NCBI GenBank assembly: GCA_964545875.1
Contig: CAZJHH010000003.1
Coordinates: 62,001 to 126,000, forward strand
Direction of reading: 5' to 3'
Origin: DAIPKP01 sp964545875
GTDB taxonomy: Bacteria > Synergistota > Synergistia > Synergistales > Aminiphilaceae
DNA: 64,000 nt
The first letter of the stretch is position 1. Each line of letters starts with the position of its first letter. A program made the position numbers and the translations under genes. The notes below the pieces were generated by a model. It was given only the letters and a program-made list of their open reading frames with translations, did not search any database and was not told the DNA's origin. Below, one piece after another: positions 8,434-16,546 of the stretch.

Positions 8434-9591
8434 GTGTCCTTTCTGCAATCCCTGGGAAGTCAAAGTGTCTTCCTGCTGGCTCTGGCGGTTTTTTCGGGAA
8501 TCCTCCTGGGAAAGATTCGCTTGAGGGGTATGGCTTTGGGGTCTTCGGGGGCCCTCTTTACGGGGCTTATTGTAGGGGCCTTGGGCGGAGACGTGCCAAA
8601 GCCTTTTTTTGACTGGAACCTCGTGATCTTCGTGGCTTCCGTGGGGCTTCTGGCGGCCCGGGATATCGTCGGAGTGCTTCGGCTCTACGGCATGAAATTC
8701 GTGGTTCTTGCGGTGGGGGTTACGGGGGTGGGGGCTCTCAGTACCGCCCTTCTGGGGCACCTGGTGGGATCAGCCACTCCGGAAATGCTCGCGGGAGCCT
8801 ACGTAGGAGCCTATACGAGCTCTCCCGGCCTCGGGGCGGCTCTGGAACTTTCCGGAGGCAATCCTCTGGTGGCGGCGGGGTTCTCCGTGGCCTACCCTTT
8901 CGGGGTGCTTGCGGTGGTCCTCTTTGTTCAGGGGGCTCCCCTTTTCTTTCGTATCGACGTGGAGCGAGAGCGTCAGGCCCTGGCAGGCCAGCTTCGCTCT
9001 CCGGAAGAAGTCTCCCCCTCTTTGGAGGAGGTATCATCCCGCCCTCTGAGTCTTCTTTCCTTCGTTTTCTGCATTGTGGCGGGGGTTTTTCTCGGGAGAA
9101 TCACGCTCCCTCTGGGCCCTTTGGGAGATCTCGGGGTGGGCTCTTCCGGAGGAACCCTTCTCATGGCCCTCTTTCTGGGAGCTTTGGGTCGGCTGGGGCC
9201 CCTGGACTTTCGTTCCGGCACCGAGTGCCTTAAAACCTTGCGCGAACTTTCCCTGCTGTTCTTTCTCGCCGCGGCGGGAATACAGGCCGGAGAAGAGGCG
9301 GTGATCGCCTTCCGAACCCATGGCATGGTGCTGGCCCTGGTGGGCCTGGGATCCGCCGCGGCGGGAATCCTTTTCGGGTTTTTCCTCGGATGGAAGGTAT
9401 GGCGAATGAACTGGATTCTTCTGGCGGGAGCCATCAGCGGTGCCATGACGAGCACCCCCGGTCTCGGGGCGGCCATCGATGCCACGGGTACCGAGGATTG
9501 CGCGGCGGGCTACGGCGGAACCTATCCCGTGGCCATTCTCTGTATGGTGGTTTTTACCACCCTGCTGCAAAGAATTCTGGAGCTTCTCTAG
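8434..9591 (+). CDS. AspT/YidE/YbjL-type antiporter-like membrane protein
   Basis: A 385-residue polytopic inner-membrane protein is built as an internal duplication. The N-half motif YTSSPGLGAALE recurs in the C-half as MTSTPGLGAAID, each followed by a Gly-Tyr/Pro segment (AYPFGVLAV, TYPVAILCM). This duplicated motif marks the AspT/YidE/YbjL transporter family (aspartate:alanine exchangers and relatives). The TrkA-C regulatory domains usually found in the middle of AspT are replaced by a short hydrophilic linker (about residues 175-205). The substrate is unknown, possibly an amino or organic acid. Start is GTG 8434 after AAGGGGGAATAGGCG. Confidence 0.7.
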   Translation: MSFLQSLGSQSVFLLALAVFSGILLGKIRLRGMALGSSGALFTGLIVGALGGDVPKPFFDWNLVIFVASVGLLAARDIVGVLRLYGMKFVVLAVGVTGVGALSTALLGHLVGSATPEMLAGAYVGAYTSSPGLGAALELSGGNPLVAAGFSVAYPFGVLAVVLFVQGAPLFFRIDVERERQALAGQLRSPEEVSPSLEEVSSRPLSLLSFVFCIVAGVFLGRITLPLGPLGDLGVGSSGGTLLMALFLGALGRLGPLDFRSGTECLKTLRELSLLFFLAAAGIQAGEEAVIAFRTHGMVLALVGLGSAAAGILFGFFLGWKVWRMNWILLAGAISGAMTSTPGLGAAIDATGTEDCAAGYGGTYPVAILCMVVFTTLLQRILELL

Positions 9592-9690
9592 CGTTTCCCG
9601 CATGGAGAGAACTTTTCCGATGCCCTGGCTCAAGGTTTGGAAAAGGAACGCTCCTTCTGCCGGGGAAGCACGAGAGCCCGAAAAAAGATT

Positions 9691-9707
9691 TGCCCGAGCT
9701 TCGGGCA
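9691..9707. repeat. Stem-loop in the leader of the acyl-CoA synthetase gene
   Basis: TGCCCGA, loop GCT, and TCGGGCA form a perfect 7-bp hairpin about 40 bases before the next start codon. It lacks a T-run. Its role is unknown; attenuation or message stability are possible. Confidence 0.35.
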
Positions 9708-9747
9708 TCTGGGGGCGGTATAAACGGAAACAAGGAGGAATGGAGAG

Positions 9748-11859
9748 ATGGAGAAAAGTGTGGATTTGCAGCGCATGTTCGCTCCCCGGAGTGTGGCGGT
9801 TATCGGTGCTTCGGGAAATTTGGAGAGCGTTTCAGGGCGATCCCTGGGATATCTGAAGCATTTCGCCTATCCCGGCAAGGTCTATCCGGTAAACCCCAAG
9901 TACCGGGATATCGGTGGATATCCCTGCTATCCCGACGTAACCTCCCTTCCGGAAGCTCCGGACGTGGCGCTCATCATGGTGCGGGCCGCTCTGGTGCCGG
10001 GAATTCTCAAGGAGTGCGCAGCCAAGGGGATCCCCTACGCGATTATCTACTCCTCGGGATTCGCGGAATCCGCTCAGGGGGACAGCCAGGAAGAGCTGCT
10101 TTCCATTGCCCGGGCAGGAGGAATGCGCATTCTGGGCCCTAACTGTCAGGGGCTTCTCAACCTGGTGGATCGGGTGCCTCTTACCTTCACCGGGGCGCTT
10201 CATCAGGCGGAGCTTCCTCCGCCGGGGCATGTGGCTTTTATTTCCCAGAGCGGAGCCTTCGGCTTTTCTTCCTATACTCTGGGGCGGGAGCGAGGCGTGG
10301 GATTCCGGTACATCGTCACCACGGGCAACCAATCGGATCTCGACGTGGTGGACTGCGCGCACTACGTCATTTCGGATCCCGAAGTGCGGCTTCTCATGAT
10401 GTATCTTGAAGGATACAACGAGGGGGAGCGTTTTCTCGAGCTGGTACGTCAGGCTCGGCTTCGGAACATTCCCGTGGCGGTTCTCAAGGCTGGTCGAAGC
10501 CCCTCCGCTCAGGCCGCTGCCCAGAGTCATACCGCGGCACTGACCGGAGACGAGGCGGTGTGGAACGCCATTTTCAAGCAATATTGCATTCTTCCCATGG
10601 AGGATGTGGAGGATATCACCGCCTACGGACAGATTTTCGGAGCTCGGGAACGCACCTCGGGCAATCGGGTGGCTGTGCTTACCACTTCCGGGGGAGCGGG
10701 AATCGTCCTGGCGGACAGCCTTTACGATCTGGGAATGGAGATTCCCGCCTTCTCCGAAGAGACCCAAAAGGCCGTGGCGGAACATATTCCCGATTTCGGT
10801 TCTCCCCGGAATCCCGTGGATATGACCGTGCAAATCTCCAACGATCCCGGAGGATTCGAGAAAGTTCTCGATACTGTGCTCGACAGTGGTGAGGTGGATC
10901 TGGTGATCAATGCGGTTACCATGATCGTGGGAAATTCCGGCAAAACCATGGCGGAGGTTATTCGTTCTCGATACGGCCGAAACGGCATACCCCAGGCGGT
11001 GACCTGGCTTATGGATCAGGATCACGGAGGAGAATTCTTCTCCATTCTTCGCCGGGGAGGAGTACCCTTCTACCGGAGCCTTCGGGGCTGCGCCAGGGCG
11101 GTGAAGGCCCTGGCATCCTGGAGCGCCCATTGCGCCTGCCAGGAAGGAGCCTGCGAAGTTCCGCTCTATCCCGAAGGATCTCCCCGGCTCCCGTCGTTTC
11201 CCAAGGAAATGACGGAGTACGATGCCAAAAAACTTCTCGACCTTCATGGCATACCCATTACTCGGGAAGCGCTCTGCCAGAACATGGAAGAGGCCTTCGA
11301 CGCCGCCGAGGAGATCGGCTATCCCGTGGCTCTCAAGGTGATGTCTCCGGATATTCTTCATAAAACCGAGGCGGGATGCATTGCCCTGAACATTACCTCT
11401 CTCGAGGAAATGCGGGGAGCCTACAAGAAAGTTCGGGAAAACGCCGGGGCTTCCAACCCCGAGGCGAGAATCCAGGGTTTTCTGGTGCAGCAGATGGTTC
11501 GGGGTGGTCTGGAATGCATCGTGGGAGTCAAACGGGATACCACCTTCGGTCCCATGGTGGCGGTGGGGCTGGGAGGAATCTACGTGGAGGTTCTCAGGGA
11601 CATTGCCCTTCGCCGGGGCCCCGTCACTGAAGAAGAGGCCCTGGAGATGATCCGCCAGATCAAGGGGGCTCCCTTCCTTTTCGGCGCCCGAAAACAGCGC
11701 CCTCTCGATGTGGGAGCTCTGGCGAACGTGGTAAGCGCCGCATCCAGGCTTGCCTGGATCGAAGAGGATTTACAGGAGCTGGATATCAATCCTGTTTTCG
11801 TGCTTCCCGAAGGGGAGGGAGCCCTGGCGGGGGACGCTCTGGTGATTCGCAAAAAATGA
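9748..11859 (+). CDS. ADP-forming acetate/acyl-CoA synthetase (single fused chain)
   Basis: This enzyme converts acyl-CoA, ADP and Pi to the free acid, CoA and ATP, the energy-conserving last step of many amino-acid fermentations. The 703-residue chain fuses both subunits. An N-terminal CoA-binding Rossmann domain (FAPRSVAVIGASGN) and succinyl-CoA-synthetase-like domains hold the phospho-histidine motif SQSHTAALTG (His261). The C-terminal ATP-grasp domain starts near residue 490 (LHGIPITREALC; YPVALKVMSPDILHKTEAG; QGFLVQQMVRGG). The start follows AAGGAGGAATGGAG. Which acyl-CoA it uses is not evident. Confidence 0.9.
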   Translation: MEKSVDLQRMFAPRSVAVIGASGNLESVSGRSLGYLKHFAYPGKVYPVNPKYRDIGGYPCYPDVTSLPEAPDVALIMVRAALVPGILKECAAKGIPYAIIYSSGFAESAQGDSQEELLSIARAGGMRILGPNCQGLLNLVDRVPLTFTGALHQAELPPPGHVAFISQSGAFGFSSYTLGRERGVGFRYIVTTGNQSDLDVVDCAHYVISDPEVRLLMMYLEGYNEGERFLELVRQARLRNIPVAVLKAGRSPSAQAAAQSHTAALTGDEAVWNAIFKQYCILPMEDVEDITAYGQIFGARERTSGNRVAVLTTSGGAGIVLADSLYDLGMEIPAFSEETQKAVAEHIPDFGSPRNPVDMTVQISNDPGGFEKVLDTVLDSGEVDLVINAVTMIVGNSGKTMAEVIRSRYGRNGIPQAVTWLMDQDHGGEFFSILRRGGVPFYRSLRGCARAVKALASWSAHCACQEGACEVPLYPEGSPRLPSFPKEMTEYDAKKLLDLHGIPITREALCQNMEEAFDAAEEIGYPVALKVMSPDILHKTEAGCIALNITSLEEMRGAYKKVRENAGASNPEARIQGFLVQQMVRGGLECIVGVKRDTTFGPMVAVGLGGIYVEVLRDIALRRGPVTEEEALEMIRQIKGAPFLFGARKQRPLDVGALANVVSAASRLAWIEEDLQELDINPVFVLPEGEGALAGDALVIRKK

Positions 11860-11883
11860 CGAAAACGTTGTGGAGGATTGGGA

Positions 11884-13017
11884 ATGATCGTATTTGAACC
11901 CCATTGCGGGGTGAGCGGCGACATGTTGCTGGGGTGTCTCGTGGATCTCGGAGCGGACCCGGCTCTTCTGGAAAATATACGCAAGGCCCTCCGCTCTCAG
12001 GAGGAGGAGATCGATCTTTCGGTAAAGGAGATCCAGAAAAAGGGAATCCGAGCAACCCGAGTGGCGGTACGGGATTATGCCCCCCCTTCCGGGCGAAGCG
12101 GAGAGGCCATGAGGGCCCTTATGGAACGCACCGCTTCCCTTTGCGGTGCCTCCGAAAAAGTTCTCGAAGATGCCCTGAAGGCTTTGAACCTCCTGCTTCA
12201 GGCGGAAGCCCGGGTTCATGGAGCCTCCCCCGAGGAGGTACATCTTCACGAAGCGGCCAGCGTCGATACCATTCTGGACATGCTCGGTTTCTTTCTGCTT
12301 TTGGAGAATCTGGAATATCCCCGGATTGCCAGCACTCCCCTTCGGGTAGGAGGAGGGCATGTGCGGTGTGCCCACGGACTTTTTCCCGTGCCGGTTCCCG
12401 CGGTAACCGCTCTTCTCGCGGAGGGACACATCCCCTTCCAGGGGGGGCCGGTGGATGAAGAGATCGCCACTCCTACGGGGGTGGCCCTGCTTCTTGCGCA
12501 GGGAACGTTCTACGAACATCTTCCTTCGATGACTCCTCTCCGGGTAGGATACGGAGCGGGAACCAAAGATTTCGACGTTCCCAACGTGCTTCGTGGAACC
12601 CTGGTGCGCCAGGAACCTCGGGGGCTCTGGATTCTTGAAACCGGCATCGATGACGCCACGGGGGAAGAAATGGGATATGCCCTGGAAAAACTCCGGGTTC
12701 TCGCTCCGGAGGTGCACCTTTCTCAGGGAATCGGCAAGAAGGGGCGCCCTTTTTTCCTTCTGCGGGTTCTCGCGGAGGAAGAGCATCGAGAGGAACTTAC
12801 CCGTCAGATTCTCGGCCTTACCTCCACCTTGGGGGTGCGTTCCTGGCCGGTGGAACGGGTAGCCCTGGATCGAAAAATCGAGAAAAAAACGGTCCTCATG
12901 GACGGAAAGCCCTATCCTCTTCGGGTAAAGATATCCTCGGCTCCGGGAATCTCCAAGGAAAAACCCGAATTCGACGACGTGGCGGCCCTTTTGGAGGAGG
13001 AGGCTCCCCGTGAATAA
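11884..13017 (+). CDS. larC: Nickel-pincer cofactor biosynthesis protein LarC
   Basis: LarC inserts nickel into the pyridinium bis-thiocarboxylate mononucleotide to finish the nickel-pincer cofactor of lactate racemase and relatives, a CTP-dependent reaction. The 377-residue protein starts with the family pattern FEPHCGVSGDMLLG and has the metal-site-like EVHLHEAASVDTILD and IATPTGVALL segments. In lactobacilli the protein needs a programmed frameshift (LarC1/LarC2); here it is one continuous frame. Start ATG 11884 lies 7 bases after GGAGG. It overlaps larB by 8 bases, so the two are translationally coupled. Confidence 0.88.
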   Translation: MIVFEPHCGVSGDMLLGCLVDLGADPALLENIRKALRSQEEEIDLSVKEIQKKGIRATRVAVRDYAPPSGRSGEAMRALMERTASLCGASEKVLEDALKALNLLLQAEARVHGASPEEVHLHEAASVDTILDMLGFFLLLENLEYPRIASTPLRVGGGHVRCAHGLFPVPVPAVTALLAEGHIPFQGGPVDEEIATPTGVALLLAQGTFYEHLPSMTPLRVGYGAGTKDFDVPNVLRGTLVRQEPRGLWILETGIDDATGEEMGYALEKLRVLAPEVHLSQGIGKKGRPFFLLRVLAEEEHREELTRQILGLTSTLGVRSWPVERVALDRKIEKKTVLMDGKPYPLRVKISSAPGISKEKPEFDDVAALLEEEAPRE

Positions 13018-13786
13018 GGAGACCCTCCGTAAACATCTCCGGAGCTATCGGGAGGGCTCCCTTCCGGAATCCGAGCTGCTTTCTCTTCTGGGATCCCTTC
13101 CCTACGAAGATTTGGGAGAGGTGAAGCTCGACACCCACCGGGAGCTTCGCCGGGGTTTTCCGGAAATCATCTATTCTCCCGGCAAGAGTTCCTCCCAGCT
13201 TTGTGCCATTGCGGAGGCTCTGAAGGGCCGTGACGGGGCGGTGCTCTTTTCCCGGATCACTCCTTCTCAGGTGGAACTTCTCCGGGAGGTTGCGGAGGAT
13301 CTCGAATATTCCGAAGTTGCCCGGGCGGTCTACCGCAGGGGGAGTGTTTGCGAAGAAGCGGGAGATCTTCTGGTGGTTACCGCGGGAAGCAGCGACGTTC
13401 CCGTGGCGGAAGAGGCGGCCCTCACCGCATCGCTCATGGGATGCTCCGTCACACGGCTTTACGATGTGGGGGTGGCGGGAATTCACCGGCTTCTGGACAG
13501 TCTCGCTCTCCTTCGGCAGGCCCGGGCCCTGGTAGTGGTGGCGGGGATGGACGGGGCTCTGCCCAGCGTGGTCTCGGGGCTCGTGACGGCTCCCGTGGTG
13601 GCGATTCCCACGAGCACCGGGTACGGAGCTTCCTTCGGAGGTATTTCGGCGCTTCTCGCCATGCTCAACGCCTGTTCTCCGGGCATTACGGTGGTAAACA
13701 TCGACAACGGCGTGGGAGGAGGATATGCGGGAGCCCTTATCGCCCGGGGAGCCCATAGGAGGTTGTCTGAAAATAGTGTAGAATAA
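13010..13786 (+). CDS. larB: Nickel-pincer cofactor biosynthesis protein LarB
   Basis: LarB carboxylates the pyridinium ring of nicotinic acid adenine dinucleotide and cleaves the phosphoanhydride, the first step of pincer-cofactor synthesis. The 258-residue product has a C-terminal PurE/AIR-carboxylase-like domain: VVTAGSSDVPVAEEA, VVVAGMDGALPSVVSGL and PTSTGYGASFGG. The N-terminal ~110 residues match the LarB extension (LDTHRELRRGFPEIIY). The GTG start overlaps larC by 8 bases behind GAGGAGG. larE (sulfur transfer) and larA-type racemase genes are not in the window and must lie elsewhere if the pathway is complete. Confidence 0.9.
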   Translation: MNKETLRKHLRSYREGSLPESELLSLLGSLPYEDLGEVKLDTHRELRRGFPEIIYSPGKSSSQLCAIAEALKGRDGAVLFSRITPSQVELLREVAEDLEYSEVARAVYRRGSVCEEAGDLLVVTAGSSDVPVAEEAALTASLMGCSVTRLYDVGVAGIHRLLDSLALLRQARALVVVAGMDGALPSVVSGLVTAPVVAIPTSTGYGASFGGISALLAMLNACSPGITVVNIDNGVGGGYAGALIARGAHRRLSENSVE

Positions 13787-13848
13787 ACGGAATATGTCGC
13801 GGCACTTTTTGTGCGATAACGATGATTGACAGGGGGGCGAGGGAGAGA

Positions 13849-14100
13849 ATGAGCGAGAACAAAAAGGCGGAGCCCCGCATGGAAAACTTCGAAAAGGAAG
13901 TCGCTCTTGCGGAGGAGCGGATGAAAAAGCTCAAGGAGGATCTGGAGAACGTGGATCCTCAGGTAGTGGCGAAGGCGAAAAAAATCCTTCAGGCCAACGC
14001 GGAAGCCTCCGGAAAAAGTGCGGGGGAGCTTGATCTCGATCTTTCCTGGGAGGATTCCGAAACTCCCTCGAAAAATGAGGAGGAAGAATCGCAGCGATGA
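13849..14100 (+). CDS. Small charged coiled-coil-like protein, unknown
   Basis: An 83-residue, highly charged protein with no membrane segment. Residues 10-45 (EKEVALAEERMKKLKEDLEN) have the heptad-like pattern of a coiled coil, and the C-terminal third is acidic. Start ATG 13849 follows GAGGGAGAG; an upstream ATG at 13822 would add nine residues. Its stop overlaps the start of the next open frame (ATGATGA at 14097), so the two are probably coupled. I do not recognise the family. Confidence 0.5.
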   Translation: MSENKKAEPRMENFEKEVALAEERMKKLKEDLENVDPQVVAKAKKILQANAEASGKSAGELDLDLSWEDSETPSKNEEEESQR

Positions 14101-14435
14101 TGAATTTTGATGCTGAAAGAAGACGACGGTACAGAGCTTTTCTGGGAATTTTGCTTCTCGGAGGGTTGCTCCTTTCCCCCCTTCCTGGATTTGCCTGAGG
14201 CCCTACTCCTTGTCCGACCCCGGTGGGGCCGACAGTTACTCCCGTGCCTACGGCAACTCCCGTGCCACCCACGACAACTCCTGTTCCTACCCCCGGAGAG
14301 GTTTCTCCTACCCCCGAACCTACGGCGACTCCCACGCCGATTCCGGGTGCCGGCGGAGGCGGAGGCTGTTCCTTCGGATTTCTTCCGGGAGCGCTGCTTT
14401 TGGCGTTGCCCTTGTGGCTGTTTCGAAAAAAATAG
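14097..14435 (+). pseudogene. Secreted Thr/Pro-rich protein with Synerg-CTERM-like tail, interrupted by in-frame TGA
   Basis: Reading from ATG 14097 or 14100 gives a basic N-terminus, the hydrophobic core AFLGILLLGGLLLSPLPGFA typical of a signal peptide, and then TGA at 14196-14198. The same frame continues without another stop to 14435: a Thr-Pro repeat linker (for example PTATPVPPTTTPVPTPG), then GAGGGGGCSFGF, a hydrophobic helix and the end LWLFRKK. That ending matches the Synergist-CTERM sorting architecture. No folded domain lies between signal and linker. The gene is either broken by a nonsense mutation, read through (TGA as selenocysteine or suppressed), or carries a sequencing error. 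It overlaps the preceding stop codon. Confidence 0.6.
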
Positions 14436-14567
14436 CGGTTCTTCCTCGGTAGAGTGCTCCCGGTAGAAATATGTTGCCTTTCTTTCCGGGATGTGGGAAT
14501 ATTTTGATGTTTCGGAGCCCCGGCTTTGGCGAGGTTCCGGGTTTGTAGGGGGCGATGAAAACTGGAG

Positions 14568-15191
14568 ATGTATTTCGCTCGGCATGGAGAGACGGAGTGG
14601 AACGCCCGTCGGCGTTACCAGGGGAGAAGCGATATCCCTCTGAACTCTCGGGGAAAGGATCAGGCGTTTCTTCTCGGGAAACGGATCTGCTCTCTCAAGC
14701 CCGAGGCAATTTTTTACAGCCCCCTTCTCAGGGCCAAAGAAACCGCCCAAATCGTTGGAAGCCTCTGGAAAGACTATTGTCTTTGTATTCCCCTGGAAGA
14801 GCTTCAGGAATGGAATTTTGGTGCCTGGGAAGGGCTCGGGGTGGATGAGATCGAAAACTCCTACGGGGCGGAGTATGCCCGATGGAGGAAAAATCCCGGC
14901 AGTTACGTACCTCCCCAGGGAGAGTCTCTGGAATCTCTGAAACGACGGGTGGCAAAAGCTCTTCGCAGGATGGAGGAGTACTCCTTTTCTCGGGTTCTTG
15001 CAGTGACTCACGGTGGTGTGGTCCGGGCGGCCCTGCTTGTGCTCCTGGGGCTTCAGGACAGCTCTTTCTGGGAAATGAGCATGAGCAATTGCTCTCTTAC
15101 AGGGGTGGAGAAGAAAGCGGGAGCCTCGGTGCTTTCCATTTACGATGACAACTCGCATCTTTCCGAGTTTGGAAAGGGCGGAGGGAGGTAG
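14568..15191 (+). CDS. Histidine phosphatase family protein (phosphoglycerate mutase-like)
   Basis: A cytoplasmic phosphatase or mutase of the histidine phosphatase superfamily, 207 residues. The catalytic RHG motif is at the N-terminus (YFARHGETEWN), a second-site arginine motif follows in YSPLLRAKETA, and the distal histidine is in VTHGGVVRA. The size and motifs resemble CobC/GpmB-type members; the substrate is unknown. The ATG directly follows GGAG, with a longer GGGGG further upstream, so the start is uncertain by a few codons. It ends one base before the next gene's start. Confidence 0.82.
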   Translation: MYFARHGETEWNARRRYQGRSDIPLNSRGKDQAFLLGKRICSLKPEAIFYSPLLRAKETAQIVGSLWKDYCLCIPLEELQEWNFGAWEGLGVDEIENSYGAEYARWRKNPGSYVPPQGESLESLKRRVAKALRRMEEYSFSRVLAVTHGGVVRAALLVLLGLQDSSFWEMSMSNCSLTGVEKKAGASVLSIYDDNSHLSEFGKGGGR

Positions 15192-15192
15192 C

Positions 15193-15801
15193 ATGGATTC
15201 CTACGAAGATCGCCGGGAAGACCGGGAAACTCCGGGGCTTTCTCCCGAGGAAGAAAAGACGCTCTGGGCACGGTTTGCCCAGGGAGATGAAGAGGCTCGG
15301 GAGAGGCTCGTTCTGGCGTATCGTCCCCTGGTGTTTTGGATTGCTCAGAAATTCGGGGTTTCCCATTTTACTCTGGGCGACCTGATCCAGGAAGGAATGA
15401 TGGCTCTCCTGAAATCTATGGACAACTATGATCCCTGCAAGGGTATCCGGTTCAGCACCTATGGTTTTTACCGGATTCGGGGGAGCATGGTGAATTACCT
15501 CCAGCGAGTGGAAGGAAAAGCTCCCCTTCCGATGGAAGATATGGAGTACGCCCTCGGCTCCGAGGACATTCAGGATACCCTGGACCTCGTCCTTACGGTG
15601 GAACACGAAATGGGAAAACTCCAGGAGAGAGAGGCTGAGGTGGTGCGCTCCCTCATTCTTCAGGGGGTTCGGGCCAAGGAGTACGCCGAAGCGCATCACC
15701 TGGACGTAAGCCATGTCTACCGAATCCAGAGGAGGGCTTTGGAGAAATTGCGCCGGTGGATGGGCATAGCGGAGCCACAAAAGCAGCCCGAAAGGGGATA
15801 A
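15193..15801 (+). CDS. Sigma-70 family RNA polymerase sigma factor
   Basis: An alternative sigma factor of 202 residues. Region 2 is clear: LVLAYRPLVFWIAQKFGV, then LGDLIQEGMMALLKSMDNYD and the -10 recognition helix FSTYGFYRIRGSMVNYL. A short region-4-like helix-turn-helix ends the protein (KEYAEAHHLDVSHVYRIQRRALEKLRRW). Region 3 is reduced, giving a compact factor somewhat like the FliA/SigF/WhiG class, but not clearly flagellar. Start ATG 15193 follows GGAGGGAGG, one base after the phosphatase stop. It stands at the head of the outer-membrane biogenesis cluster, so it may control envelope genes (inference). Confidence 0.8.
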   Translation: MDSYEDRREDRETPGLSPEEEKTLWARFAQGDEEARERLVLAYRPLVFWIAQKFGVSHFTLGDLIQEGMMALLKSMDNYDPCKGIRFSTYGFYRIRGSMVNYLQRVEGKAPLPMEDMEYALGSEDIQDTLDLVLTVEHEMGKLQEREAEVVRSLILQGVRAKEYAEAHHLDVSHVYRIQRRALEKLRRWMGIAEPQKQPERG

Positions 15802-15849
15802 AAAACTAAGACAAGTCCCTTATTCCCTTTACACAGGAGCGTGCTTTTC

Positions 15850-16461
15850 ATGGAGAGAAGATTGCAGCGGGTGCAACGCTGGATTGATCGGTGCCGGGAA
15901 GCGTGCCGGATGAAAAAATGGCAGATGGCTCTTCTCGAGATCGAATCCGCCAAGGCGGATCTCGAAGGAGTTCGCCGTTCTATCTGGGAGCGTGCGGAAG
16001 CCGAGGAGACCGGAGAGAATCCCCTTTTCTCCGCTGCGGGGATTCTTTTCCGCCGGGCCGGAGTGGCCCTCTTTATTCTTTTTCTCATGGCGGTTCCCCT
16101 GGGAGTCGGAGAGCGGCCTCTCCTTCTTGCGGAAAGCGAAGAGAAGAGTCTCTTTTTCGTTACCCGTGATGAAAAGGAGCTTCTTACGTCTCTCCGAAGA
16201 TCCTTGAGCGCTGGAGCCCTTCGATTCTCCGAAGCGGACTTTTTCCGGGAAGAGGCTCCGGAAGAGCTTCGGAGGAATGATCTTCCTGAACAGGCCTACG
16301 CATCGGCTTCCGAAGTGCGCAGGGAGGCTCCTCTTTCTCGACAGGAGAAGGCTCCGCCCCGGGAAACACCGGAACGCTTGGAGATCGACGAGGTGCTGGC
16401 CCTTGTTCAGGTGGGCGAACGAGCCCTTCGAGGTTCTGCCATTGAGGTGGTTGTGGAGTAG
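15850..16461 (+). CDS. Single-pass membrane protein of unknown function
   Basis: The 203-residue protein has a basic, helical, probably cytoplasmic N-terminal ~55 residues (RRLQRVQRWIDRCREACRMK). One transmembrane helix follows (about residues 71-87, GVALFILFLMAVPLGVG), then a charged outer part without recognised domains. Start ATG 15850 lies 9 bases after AGGAGC; the GTG at 15841 directly abuts that site. It lies between the sigma factor and bamA in the same direction. The arrangement (sigma factor followed by a membrane protein with a cytoplasmic tail) could mean it senses the envelope or acts as an anti-sigma factor, but no anti-sigma motif is visible. Confidence 0.55.
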   Translation: MERRLQRVQRWIDRCREACRMKKWQMALLEIESAKADLEGVRRSIWERAEAEETGENPLFSAAGILFRRAGVALFILFLMAVPLGVGERPLLLAESEEKSLFFVTRDEKELLTSLRRSLSAGALRFSEADFFREEAPEELRRNDLPEQAYASASEVRREAPLSRQEKAPPRETPERLEIDEVLALVQVGERALRGSAIEVVVE

Positions 16462-16546
16462 CACGGTTTTTTTCGGAAGAACGAAAAGCCCCTTGCCGGG
16501 GATATCTGGACATGCCAGGAAAAGATTGGAAGGAGTTGGTTTTGGG

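Noticed and set aside
14196..14240. Confident selenocysteine/SECIS call after the TGA
   Set aside because: Pairings exist but do not clearly form a bacterial SECIS with the required apical loop, and a Sec residue at the signal-cleavage site has no precedent I know; kept only as one option.
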